Below the pieces are notes generated by a model. The model was given only the letters and a program-made list of their open reading frames with translations, searched no databases and had not been told where the DNA came from. From contig NC_056754.1 in the NCBI RefSeq assembly GCF_018687715.1, positions 22,067,001 to 22,131,000 of the forward strand: a stretch of DNA of 64,000 nucleotides. Direction: 5' to 3'. Of this stretch, positions 10,721 through 21,803 are shown piece after piece (position 1 is the first letter of the stretch; the number at the start of each line of letters is the position of its first letter). Position numbers and translations under genes: made by a program. The stretch comes from Carya illinoinensis. Its lineage: Eukaryota > Streptophyta > Magnoliopsida > Fagales > Juglandaceae.

Positions 10721-12290
10721 TTTATGAAGTCGAAAATTATGTCTTGGAATATCCATGGGTTGAATGAAATTAATAAGTGCCTAGAAAAAAAAAAAAAAAC
10801 TTACTTCAGGAATAGAGGACAGATATTGTTTGTTTACAAGAAACCAAGTTGAAATTGGTGACTAGAAAAATCGTGAGAAGTGTGTGGAGTTGCCCGTATA
10901 TAGATTGGGTTTATTTGGCCTCGAATGGGCCAGCAGGTAGTATTCTTGTGATATGGGATAAAAGGATGGTGGAGAAAATGGAGGAGTCTATAGGGGATTA
11001 CACAGTGGCTTATTCCTTTAAGATGGTGGAGGATAATTTCTTGTAAGCCTTTGCAGGTATATATGGACCAAATGTCGACAACATTAGAAATCACTTGTGG
11101 AATGAACTTGCTAGAATACATAGCTAGTGGGATCTTCCTTGGTGCATAGGCAGGGAATTTAACATCATAAGGTTTTAGCAAAAGATTTGGAGATAGTTGC
11201 TTATGCCCAGCAATGACTGATTTCTCAGATTGCATTTTTTACTTGAATATAGTGGATCTCCCACTTATAGGTGGTCCTTTTACCTGGTCTAATAGCTAGA
11301 TGTGGTCTCAACTGGACAGATTCTTAATATCGCTGAATTGGAAGTATGCGAAGGTGTCTCAGGAGAGATTGTCATGCCTATGCTCAGACCATTTCCGTAT
11401 TTTATTAGATGGAGGCGATATTCAAGGCAATTGTTGCTACTTTAAATTTGAAAACATGTGGCTTAAAAGCGAGGGCTTTGTTGATAGGGTAAAGCATTGG
11501 TGGTCATCTTATCAATTTCATGGTACTTCCTCTTATATACTTGCAGGCAAACTAAAAGCTTTAAAAAATTATTTAAAGTTTTGAAATTTTCAAACTTTTG
11601 GAGACTTAAGGGAGAAAAAGAAAACCATGATGGATGAGTTACAAAATTTTGAGAGGATCACTATGATGGAGGAGTTACAAAATTTTGAGAGGATCACTGA
11701 AGATAGAGTCTTTACCTTAGATGAAATTTCACGTAAGGCAGAGCTGGCTTTAGAGTTGGAAAGAGTATTATCATTGGAAGAGATCTCTAGACATCAGAAG
11801 TCAAGAGCGCTGTGGTTGAAAGAAGGGGATCGAAGTACAAAATATTTTCATGGAGTGGCTAACATAGGAGAAATAATACCATTGAGATGCCGAAAATCAA
11901 TGGTAGATAATGCATGGAGGCTCCTGTAATCTGGGAACATATTGTAACATTCTTTGAACATCTATTTACAGAACAAGAGGGACGGAGGCCAAAATTGGAT
12001 GAACTCGGCTTTGATTTTATTAAGCCACAATCAACATCATGGTTGGAAAGAGCCTTTGAGGAAGTGGAGGTATATGAAGTGGTCAGAAGAATGATGAAAG
12101 ATAAAGCACCAGGACTAGAAGGCTTTTTGATGGGATTTTGTCAAACATATTGGGAGGTTGTGAAAGAGAATATTATGAATATGTTCCAAGAATTATTCTT
12201 GGTTGGGAAATTTAAGAAAAGCATGAATGTTACATTTATTGCTCTAATTCCAAATAAGACTGGGGCATCGGAAGTGAAAGACTGTTGCCC

Positions 12291-13628
12291 AGATGACTAA
12301 CACAAGAGGGGGGGTGAATTGAGTTGTATTAAAAAAAAAATAACAATTATAAATCAAATATATAATATAAAATATAAACAAAATATGAAATAACAATAAA
12401 TATAAAGAGTAAGGGTAAGAGAGAAGCAAACTCAGTATGTTAACGAGGTTCGGCCCCACTGCCTACGTCCTCGCCTCAAGCTACCCCTTGAGGATTCCCA
12501 AATTCACTATTCAACCTCCTTCAGGTGGAGATAGAAACCTATTACACCTTTGAACAACACCGCTACAAAGGATCCGTGTAGAACACCCTCTACACTTGCA
12601 ATCACCTTACACGTGGTGATTCAACTATTCTCCGTGTAGAATACTTTCTACACACACAAGGGTTATACACACCCTTTTTCTGATACAAAAGCTGATAGTT
12701 GGTAGGTTATCAGAAAACACTCCTCAACGAGTGAAATAAGAACAATACAGCGCAAACTATATCTCTCAAAATGAACAAGGATTAAGGCTCAATGCTTAGA
12801 GAAGAGAGAATGAAAGCTTTGAATGAATGTTGTATGCTCTTGGTGTTGTAAATGTGAAGCTCTCAAATGATCTATTTATAGGCATATGAGACTTCATATT
12901 CAAATTTAAAAGGATTCACATGTCAAAGACAACATCATTCACTTTTTCAAAAAATTCAAATAAAAGGTTCTTCTTTTTCAATTGTCAAAGACAACACCAT
13001 TCACTTTTTCAAAGAATTCAAATAAAAGGTTCTTCTTTTTCAATTGTCAAAGACAACATCATTCACTTTTTCAAAAAAATCAAACCTAATCTTTTACTTT
13101 TGGCATATGACAAAATGAGCACACTTTCATTTTCAAAAAATTCAAACCTAATCTTTTACTTTTTGTATAAGTCTAAAAAAGCATCCATCACTTTTGAAAA
13201 TATTCAAATAAAACATGCACATGTGAAAGATGACAATCAATCATCTTTAATATTTTCAAAGTTCAACCCTTTAATCAAGGCATGCACATGCAAAAGATGA
13301 CAATCAATCATCTGTCAAAATTTTCAAATTTAATTTTCAAAAATATTCATGCACATGTGGAAAATGTATTTTAATGCTTTATGATAAAATATTAATTTTG
13401 AGCATTAATCCTAATTTCGAATTTTGAAGAGATTTACAACATTACTCTATAATTTTAATGTGAATTTGTTCCCTTCTTGCTCATGCTTGTTTCCTTGATG
13501 TGCTTGACTCCATTGTGTAGACAACTTGAGCTTGAGACTTCTTTATTCTTTGAATTCATTTGTTATCATCAAAATCCATGTGTAGATTTATAATCACATG
13601 AAACTTGAAACCTTGAGTTCAACAAAGA
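12291..13628. mobile_element. Unclassified 1.34-kb insertion in the LINE RT, possibly a solo LTR
   Basis: The two halves of a single RT motif (KDCCP / ISLINRV) are separated by about 1338 bp with no RT homology. The insert begins near TGACTAACACAAGAGGGGGG, has a GC-richer block at 12440-12680, a 62-bp tandem repeat and an AT-rich right half. The left end resembles copia LTR starts with a G run that I have seen in plants, so a solo LTR is my best guess. I could not find a clean TG...CA end or a target duplication: left flank GCCCA against right flank CTCCA is weak. Long ORFs are absent. Confidence 0.55.
12921..13078. repeat. 62-bp tandem repeat inside the insertion
   Basis: Copies begin with TGTCAAAGACAACA at 12921, 12983 and 13045. 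The third is partial. A 126-aa open frame crosses them but is just the repeat read through, with no recognisable protein. Confidence 0.9.
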
Positions 13629-15848
13629 CTTTAGGCTCCATTAGCCTTATAAACAGGGTATACAAAATCATTTACAAGGTACTTGCAAACATGTTAGAGG
13701 AGGCCATAGGTAAGATAATCTCAAAGCCACAAAATGCCTTTATAATGGGTCATCAAATTTTGGATTCTATCTTAATAGCCAATGAATGCCTGGATAGTAT
13801 ATTAAAGTCTAGCATTGCAAGGATTATGTGTTAGATATAAAAAAAGGCATATGATTATGTAAATTGGGACTTCCTTCTTTATTTATTGAAGAGATGTGGT
13901 TTTGGAGAGAAATAATATATGTGGATCAGATGGTGCATATAAATGGTAAAATTTTCAGTTCTAATCAATGGCAGCCTAGAGGGTTTCTTTAATAGTTCTT
14001 AGGGGTTAAGACAAGGAGATTCTCTTACCCCAATTCCTTTTGTTATCATCATGAAGGTCCTGAGTAGGATGGATGTTAGTGGCCTTGGTTACCAACAGGT
14101 TTATGGCTAAATTTTCAGCGGGTGATATAAATAAGGGCCTTATCTAGATTTCTCATTTACTTTTTGTAGATGACACATTAATTTTCTATGAGGCAAAGCA
14201 AGACCAAGTTAGGGCACTGAAGGTGCTTCTTCTATGCATCGAAGCAGCGTCAAGTTTGAGACTGAACTTCAATAAATCAGAGTTGGTGCCAATCAGGTGC
14301 GTCAGTACTACTTAGTAGTTGACTAGCACACTTGGGTGTAAGGTTGCGTCTCTCCCTATCACTTATCTAGGATTGTCATTGGGGGCTGCATCACTAGCCT
14401 TATCTATCTAGGCTATAGTTATTGAGAAAATAAAACGCAGATTGGCAGGGTAGAATAGATTGTATTTGTCGAAACGAGACCATGTGACCCTTATCAAAAG
14501 TACTCTATCTAACTTACCAATTTAATTTTTGTCATTATTTCCAATTTCAACTTGTGTGGTGGCACGGATTGAAAAATTCTATTGTGATTTCTTATGGAGT
14601 GGGATAGGGGGTGAATTCAAGTTCCATCTAGTCAATTGGGACAAGGTGTGCAGATCAATTCCTTCAAGTGAGTTGGGGATAAAAAAACTTGAGAACGTTT
14701 AATCGGGCACTTTTTGGAAAATGGCTTTGGAGATACAATATGAAACTTGAGGCACTATAAAAATTAGTAATTGATTACAAATATGTTAGTTCATGAGAGA
14801 GTTGGTGTACTAAAGTTCATGAAAGGGTTGGTGTACTAAAGAGGAGAATGGGTCTTATGGTGTAGGGATTTGAAAGCATATAAGACAAGGGTGAGGAGTG
14901 TTTGCTAATCACACTAAATTTATGGTGGGGAAGGGCACTCATATAAAATTTTGAAAGGACATCTGGTGTGGGAAGGTGGCATTAAAGAACTATTTTCCAT
15001 CTGTTTTCCAAGTAGCATGTGATCAAGAAGCTTCAGTGGCGAATCTCATGGTTCATTTGGAATGTCACCTTTAGTAGAGCAGCCCAAGATTAGGAAATAA
15101 ACAATTTCAAGGCTTTTTTTAGTCAAGTGTACTCTACAAAGCTAAATGGATTGCGCGACGACAAGCTATGGTGGACACCTGCAAGTAAGGATACATTCTC
15201 GATTTGCTCATTTTATAAGTCCCTAACATTTATACCAAATTCTCATTTTCCATAAAGAAGACTGTGTAGGAATAAAGTGCCTCTCAAAACACTTTTCTTC
15301 ATTCGGACAACGGCCTAGATAAGATTTTGACTACCGATAATATGTGAAAACGATAGGTAATTATTTCAGATTGGTATTATATGTGTAAAAAAGCAGGTGG
15401 AACAATGGATCATCTCTTGCTACATTGTGAAAAAGCTAGTCTTATAGTGCGAAATTAGCAGTCGAATAGGGTTAAACTGGATGATGCCTGCTACAATGGT
15501 TGAGTTATTGCCCAGTTGGGTGATGCCAAGTGGTGCTCCACAAATCAAAACTATATGGAAGATGGTTCTTATCTACATTATGTGACGCATATGACAAGAG
15601 TGTAACAAGCGAACATTCAAAGATAAGCGGCGAACACTAAAGGAGCTTCGTTCTTTATTTTTCAGCACTTTATTTTTTTGGGCTATAGCTATAAATTTTA
15701 ATAGTCTAAATGTACATGATTTTCTTGTGTCCTCTATCACAACTTTGATAGGTCTTATCTCTTGTGTACATTCTTGTGTACTTGACTTATGCTTATTTTT
15801 ATTAATTCTACTGTTTACTTATTTTAAAAAAAAAAAAACATAAGAGAG

Positions 15849-18403
15849 AGACTAATATTTTGAACACTCAAAATTTGAAACAATGGGCCAAGATCCTTTA
15901 GATCAAATGACATAAGACTTGATCTCCAAACGAGAGAATTAGTTTTGAACCCCTACCTCTATATCAAAAATAAATTTAAAACAGGCACGCGCACGCGCAC
16001 ACACACATGTAAGATCATGCTACGTACACAAACACACACACTGAAATCCTCTACCAATCAATACAAATATTTTTTTTTTCACTTTTTTTTCACCATTTTT
16101 TAAAACTATTTAAACATTTAAAAAAAATCACATATTCATTTAAAAATACTTATTTAATAACTAAGTAAAAAAAAATTAAAAAACATTTCGGTAGAGAATT
16201 TCGTTAGATATTCTCTATGAAACTAGTATTTTCCATACATAGTGTATATATATATACATGTATACATACAAATATTTTTCATATTGACCATGCCAACATT
16301 ATCAAAAAAAAAAAAAAATTGGTATCCTTGGTACATTAAATAGAGCAAACTAGAGGAAAATACAACTCAAATGCAAAGACACATATTTACACACACAGGG
16401 AATGCACGCACGCATATATATTAAGGGAAAATCTTCAAATGAGGTGGACCAAAAATAGTACATATTTACAATACTCAAGTACATTAACTCAGTGTGCAAA
16501 AACAAGGTACATTAGCTCAGTCAAATTGATTGTTAGAATATACAATATCATATGATTGAACTAATATGTGCTTGAAACAACTTCAAATATCCCGTGTAAG
16601 CATAATTCTACAGATTTTGAAAAGGCTTGAGTTTCTTAATTATACAAGAGTCCTGCCTTTACAAATACAAAAGGGTGGCATTCCAAGGTCACACTACCAT
16701 TCATCACGCCCCCTACGTCTATGTTACATTTCTTCAAAGTATTTTCCAAAATGAAACATATAATTACAACCCTACACAGCACACCAACTTCACAAGCTGA
16801 ACATGACATGATTTTGTTCTCTTAAGAATATCTCTTATTAAATAAATATTTTCCTTAGAGGAAATGGTAAGTATCTCTAGACCAAAAGGTTGTTGGTAAT
16901 ATGACCTGGTCATGAAACAAAAAGATGTCATATGTCCATTTGATGCTACTATCCATAATTTGGCCAAACTTCATCAATTACATGGTCATGAAACAAAAAT
17001 ATAACTAGAACCTAATGCGCACCTAATTCCTCCAAAAATACTAATTCAATGGTGTAACTAGCTGAAGCATTACTCAAAAATTGGAACTTGAGTTCAAATT
17101 AAAGTTGCAACTGCAAAATAGATGCATGCCAAGGATAAAACCACAGCATAATGCAAAGCCTAAAGCTAAAAAACATATCCGGCACACTTCTAGAAATGGG
17201 AACTCAATCTAAAGAATGCTAAAGTCCCAACAGTAATCTATGAATGCAAGATCTTCTAGAAAATGGGAACTCAATCTAAAGAACGCTAAAGTCCCAACAG
17301 TAATCTATGAATGCAAGACTCGTCAACATTATCAAGCCATGTCAAGCTTAATAGTTTACTATAGCACTAGAATCCTACTATTACATATCTTAATAATGGA
17401 ATGTGCATGTTAACAACTCGATACCCAACACAATAAACCAAATCTGCATTGTGTTTAAAAGTACATCATATCTGTTAGCAAGCGGTACTCACCACTCACC
17501 AGTGGTTCAAAGTCCCACATACCCAACTCAAAAACAAAATGCAAGAAAAGATGGAGCACTGGGGTCGTGTCCCCTAACTGAAAAACAAAGATATATCTCT
17601 GACCATGAATGGAAAACGGAATAATTAATCACAATTAGAGGAAGCTATTAATGGTAGGCAATATGAGACTTAAAATCTCTCGTACTGTCATCCCAGACAA
17701 GCTGTTCCTCAAGTACTCAACATGAAAAGTTATACAAGTCAAGATGCTTAGACACTAAACAGACTAACAATTCAGAAACGACATAAATCAAAGCAAAACA
17801 CGAATCAAATCGTAGATAAAACTTTAGAACAAGCAAGACTGACAGAGCTTGCAAACGGAGAAAAAACCGAAACATGAAGACCAATTAAAACTTCAACTTC
17901 TTGCGCAACACTACTTTTAACTCGGATAACTAAGCCATAGCATATTAGGAGAGGACCAAATCAATTCAACGCAAAGCCTTCCCTTTTCAGCATTACATCT
18001 AAAACCAGCGTGTGAACTAGAAATGAAAAAAAAAATAGCCGCATTGAAGAATTCAACCCGCAGCATCAAGTCCGGAACAAGCCATACTGTGATTTATAGT
18101 AAAGATCACTCAAAGTTACTGATTAATAGAATAATCACAATTAAATGAAATTAATTCCCAATCCAAGCAACAATTAGAACTAGAAAAACTCGGAATATAA
18201 TTGAAATAAGCACTGGATCTGCAATTATAGATCTAAAATTGGAAGTTCTGGATGAATTTATTATCATTTTTCAGTTCTGTCTAAGAAATATTTTTTCTTT
18301 TTCACATAAATGATCAAAGTACAACCAACTACAAAACAAAAATCGCTCTACAAGATGAAAATTCCTCAGTAACCTCCACATAGTGAGCTAAAACTACTTC
18401 ATT
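15849..18403. other. Intergenic DNA downstream of the small conserved gene
   Basis: AT-rich, with A and T homopolymers, short CA runs (15985-16045) and no ORF that looks coding. The part closest to 18404 should hold the 3' UTR of the minus-strand gene at 18404-18814. A 66-bp duplication lies at 17187-17318. I see no RNA gene or complete transposon. Confidence 0.5.
17187..17318. repeat. 66-bp tandem duplication
   Basis: Two copies start CTTCTAGAAA at 17187 and 17253 and share the block ending TCTATGAATGCAAGA. They differ by one indel and one or two substitutions, so the duplication is fairly recent. Confidence 0.85.
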
Positions 18404-18814
18404 TCAATGAGCAACGAGAATATCATTACTGAACGCGTCGACGACCGGATCGGGCGTGTCCGGGACTGGGTTGGGGTTCAGGAACAAGACGGACTTGGCT
18501 GCCACGAGCTTCTTCCTCTGCGGGCAACGCGGACCGTAGATCCTGCTGGCAAAGCAAGGGATGCCGTCGCCCACGTTGACCGGGAGTTGTTGACTGCCGT
18601 TGCTCGAAGGTGGGGATGACGGCGGAGTCGAGCGGTGGATAGAGATCTGGGAAGAGGAGGAGATAGAGTAGAGCAAACTGACTCGGTGAGTCCGGGCGCT
18701 GATTCGCGAGTCACGGATTTGGGCGAGCATGCCGGGTTTAAGATACTTGTGGAATGGCTCTGACCGGCTTGGGGAAAATGAGGATTTGGTAGAGGCTCTG
18801 ACCCTCCGGTTCAT
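18404..18814 (-). CDS. Conserved plant protein of unknown function, 136 aa
   Basis: A single-exon frame starts MNRRVRASTKSSFSPSRS and ends VDAFSNDILVAH followed by a stop. Conserved-looking blocks are FHKYLKPGMLAQIRDSRISA (near residue 20) and CFASRIYGPRCPQRKKLVAA (near residue 90). I recall this layout from uncharacterised proteins in Arabidopsis and other dicots (At5g16110-like). The middle is Ser/Pro-rich and probably disordered. The frame stays open 41 codons upstream, but MNRR matches the family start and the upstream part reads like a CT-rich 5' UTR. GC content and codon pattern rise over the frame compared with its flanks. No enzyme motif, membrane segment or signal peptide is visible. 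Function is unknown. Confidence 0.8.
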   Translation of the reverse strand: MNRRVRASTKSSFSPSRSEPFHKYLKPGMLAQIRDSRISARTHRVSLLYSISSSSQISIHRSTPPSSPPSSNGSQQLPVNVGDGIPCFASRIYGPRCPQRKKLVAAKSVLFLNPNPVPDTPDPVVDAFSNDILVAH

Positions 18815-19188
18815 GGCAAAAAGCGAGAGAGGAGAGATTCGAGTTTTCAGAGAGAGCTGATGAGATAAGATTTGAGACTTGAGAGAGAGAGAGATGGTGA
18901 TGGAAGTAGGGTTTTTAACGAGGGGAGGGGGGCTCAAGAGGGGCGGGAAAGAAATGGAGGGAGGAAGGGTCGTGGAGGGAGGAGGGTGAGGGTTTGAAAG
19001 AGAGTGAGGCGCGGGATATCGAACAAATGGATTATTCGGGGTCTTGGAAGACCTACTTTTTCACATGGGGTCGACGCGTGGTTTGTTGTGGTCCCTTTTC
19101 CTACATAAGCTTACTACGTCAGGATTTAGCTTGAGAGTCTGCGCAAAAAGTAATTATTCGGTCCTTTTATTAATTTGAAATTTTTTAT
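18815..19188. promoter_or_regulatory. 5' UTR and probable promoter of the 18404-18814 gene
   Basis: The gene-strand sequence just upstream of the ATG is CT-rich (GA run on plus, 18877-18893), typical of plant 5' leaders. A GC-rich block follows to about 19080. I cannot point to a clear TATA box. Confidence 0.4.
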
Positions 19189-19191
19189 TAA

Positions 19192-19394
19192 ACTTCGTTT
19201 GGATTTGAAAATTTTTTTATTTTATTTTATTATTATAATTTTTAACATTTTTATACAAAATATAATAAATAATTTAAATTCTTTTAATCTTAAAATAATA
19301 ATAATATTAAAAAATAATATTTTAATAATATTCTATTTAACTTTCAACTTTCATATCAATTCATTTCATCTCAACTCACTATCTAAACAATACC
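19192..19394. mobile_element. Tourist-like MITE
   Basis: A 203-bp AT-rich segment is flanked by TAA (19189-19191 and 19395-19397). Ends share GTTTGGAT (left) and, on the other strand, GTTTAGAT (right). The interior, with repeated AATAATAATATTAAAA blocks, closely resembles the MITE at 22137-22359, which makes the family assignment stronger than the weak ends alone. Confidence 0.6.
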
Positions 19395-19609
19395 TAAATA
19401 CTTTAATCTATATTATTTACTTTATTTTTGGACGTAATAGTACTTATTAAAGAAATTTTAAAAATATATTCAAATTAAAATGACAGTCTAAAACATAAAA
19501 GAAAAATGAAGACTAAAATCTTAAATTCTCCATACCCTTTTATATTTGTGTTTTTAATTTTTTTAACGAATCACGTAACACCACGTTATATTATCAGGTT
19601 GAACAAATT

Positions 19610-19695
19610 GAGTAGTGTAAATTATGGGACATAATAACATTGTCCTATTAATTTATTATCATAAAATAATAGTAATAATAATTTTTACACTACTC
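19610..19695. repeat. Short inverted repeat, possible small MITE
   Basis: GAGTAGTGTAAATTAT at 19610-19625 is mirrored by AATTTTTACACTACTC ending at 19695, leaving a 50-60 bp loop. It could fold into a hairpin. No clear target duplication was found. Confidence 0.5.
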
Positions 19696-19699
19696 ATTC

Positions 19700-20445
19700 T
19701 TAATTACATCTTTTTATTATAGCACGGGAGTATTATGTCAATAGTCTTGAAATGCATTTATGTGATACTATTATCAGTCTCTCTTATGGATGGCTAAGCT
19801 ATTCTCAGAACCTCAATGGCAACAAATAAAAAGCTGACACGTCAACAATCCTCATCTAAATCCCATAAGCCACATTACAAGATAACAAAATCAAATACAT
19901 TGCAAAATTTCTTTCAGCGGCTTAAACTACTCCCGAATCCCCACACCCACTGCAACCCCCTTTACACTCCACACTGTCGCACCTCTCTAGCCCATCGCAG
20001 CCCAACGAACCTTTCCAACCCATCGCATCCTTCAACCCATCACAACCTTTCATCCAATTGCAGCCTAATGAACTTTTCCAGCCAGAATAAAACCCCTAAA
20101 CTCATATATGTCTACTCCACAATTCTCACCCTTCACAATGACAGACATAGTGACAGTCACTTAATAGTCCTCTACCTCAGTCCTCCCCCTCTCCCCAATA
20201 CAATTATCCTTATCTCTCTCTGTTCTTCCTCTATCCCATTGAAACAATCTTAGTAAATGGAATCCCTTCTTCTTTAATGGCGAAAAATGAAGCTTAGAAT
20301 CTAATGTTCATCTTCCTCTACTTTCTTCTTCAAATATGGGTGGGTGGGTTTGAATGAGGGACACAAACTCTTTCTGAACTCAAATATTCCAGTTATGTTT
20401 GTTATTAATGAGAGCCTTGGAGGCAGCTTAGGAGGACCTTTCATG
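19700..20445. other. Non-coding stretch, nothing assigned
   Basis: A C- and A-rich segment with loose repeats of a CCCATCGCA/CCAACC type (19960-20070) accounts for a 145-aa open frame with strongly biased composition. I see no protein family and no splice-linked exons. It reads on into the target sequence of the hAT-type element that starts at 20454. Confidence 0.4.
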
Positions 20446-20453
20446 GCTCAAAT

Positions 20454-21101
20454 CAAAGTTTTGAAATCCGTTCGAGAGATTGTTCCAGTTGAGGCATTGG
20501 AATGGAATATTTCGATACTGGTACGTTTCGGGATTAATTAAATATTATATATAAATATTTATATGTATATATAAATTAACAACTAATAAAATAAATACAT
20601 ATATATATATATGTAAGTATGTGTCATGTATATGTGTATATATATTGAAGAATTGAAGATTTATAAAACGAATATATATTGAAAAAAATCACAAACTTGA
20701 GTTAAGACACAAAAATAAAAGAAAAAAAATTAAAGAATAGATAAATTATTAAAAATAATAATACTTAAAAATATAGAGAATGAGGGGACATATTTAAAAT
20801 TATAAAAAAAATTAAAATTATATAAATATATTTTATATTTTAGAATGAATTAAATACCATTTGAATTTAAAATTTTAAAAAATACAATCTAAGTATAAGA
20901 AAATTACAAAAACTGTCTGAAACGGAATAGAGACCAAAACTCTCAATTCCGGCCAAAAATGGTTGGAATTTGACCGAAATGGCCGAAACGGGATTAGAAT
21001 GACCGGAATTTGAAGCGAAACGGAATTAAGTAGTAAAGTGTACCGAACACTATACCAAAACGGCAAATTCCGGCCAGAACAAAACGAAATTCAAAACTTT
21101 G
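20454..21101. mobile_element. Non-autonomous hAT-type element, 648 bp, perfect TSD
   Basis: The perfect 8-bp duplication GCTCAAAT flanks it at 20446-20453 and 21102-21109. Terminal inverted repeats are left CAAAGTTTTGAAATCCGTTC and right, on the other strand, CAAAGTTTTGAATTTCGTTT. Eight-base duplications and CA-starting ends fit the hAT superfamily. The interior is AT-rich with ATATAT runs. GC-containing CCGAAATGGCCG-like blocks lie near the right end. There is no transposase, so it depends on another element. The two ends agree at most positions, so it is not very old. Confidence 0.85.
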
Positions 21102-21109
21102 GCTCAAAT

Positions 21110-21223
21110 CCCTACCTTTGGCACTAGAGTACCACCAGACTCTAGCAGAGTTCCAAGATTCGATTTCCTTCATTTTCAAGATTGAAAATGAGTAATCTAG
21201 ATTAATTCAAAAAAGAATGGGTT

Positions 21224-21275
<52 letters not shown>

Positions 21276-21735
21276 CAGGGGTTGGGCTAGGGCTCAATGG
21301 GAGGAAGGTAGGGCTGGGGCTAGGGCTTGACGGGAGGTAGGAAGGGAGTGGGTGGGGCTCGGGCTCTACATGAGGAAAGGAGGGGGTGGGCTCGTGCTCA
21401 AGGGAGTGGTTCTTGAGAGAGAAGAGAGATGGAAAATGGAGTGTTCAATCCTCTGCAATGTAGTTACACAATTGGTAAATGGAGTGTCTACGTGTCACAT
21501 TCTCATTGGAGGCCCTTTTTTAGGGGAGAGCAATTCCGCTTACGGAAAGTTATTCTCTACTATTATAGAATATTATGTTAGTAGAAAATAGTGATCCTAT
21601 AAACTTTTAATGGAATGTTATTTTATAATAGTATATAAATATCAAATATTTTAAAATATCGATAATAAATTTCTATGCACAAATAAAGTGTCATTCTCCC
21701 ACATCTTAATACAATCCTCCTTTTTAATTTTTTTT
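21110..21735. other. Intergenic stretch with GA microsatellite and G-rich repeats
   Basis: Contains a (GA)n run and then a G-rich, loosely repeated GGGGCTAGGGCT-type segment (21275-21410). The 79-aa frame across it is low in complexity and not a believable gene. Confidence 0.5.
21228..21274. repeat. (GA)n microsatellite
   Basis: About 23 uninterrupted GA units. Confidence 0.95.
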
Positions 21736-21803
21736 CTCAACTAATTAATTGCGGAATCATTAGAGTCAGTACTGTCTACCGTAATTGTAAAAATTAAATC
21801 AAT

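Larger units (their letters stand above)
10724..15450 (+). pseudogene. LINE ORF2: AP-like endonuclease and reverse transcriptase
   Basis: The endonuclease begins near 10739 with MSWNIHGLNE and continues with DIVCLQETKLK, VYLASNGPAGSILVIWDKR and GIYGPN, the usual plant L1 blocks. The RT has the finger motif MMKDKAPG (12090-12115), [20 protein letters not shown] (13725-13790), motif A KAYDYVNWDFL (13840-13880), the catalytic FVDDTLIF (about 14165-14190) and then LNFNKSELVP and YLSKRDHVTLIKSTLSNLP. A C-terminal zinc-type RVT remnant lies near 15170-15430. These motifs sit in shifting frames with many stops (examples at 11043-11045 and 13833-13835). The 12291-13628 insertion falls between EVKDCCP and [11 protein letters not shown], two adjacent RT motifs. 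Confidence 0.85.
9055..15840 (+). mobile_element. LINE (L1-type non-LTR retrotransposon), degenerate
   Basis: The plus strand carries an ORF1-like region (9065-10720), an endonuclease domain (from 10724), a reverse transcriptase (about 11900-14300) and a C-terminal zinc-binding RVT region (to about 15450), then a 3' tail ending in an A run at 15826-15838. The octamer TAAGAGAG occurs at 9047-9054 and, two bases after the A run, at 15841-15848; this may be the target duplication, but it is short and low in complexity. Many stops and frameshifts are present and a 1.34-kb unrelated segment (12291-13628) interrupts the RT. The copy is dead. The exact 5' end is uncertain. Confidence 0.8.

Noticed and set aside
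19816..20253. 145-aa open frame MATNKKLTRQQSSSK...
   Set aside because: Low-complexity His/Pro/Ser composition arises from loose CCCATCGCA-type repeats. There is no homology I recognise, no start context and no linked exons.
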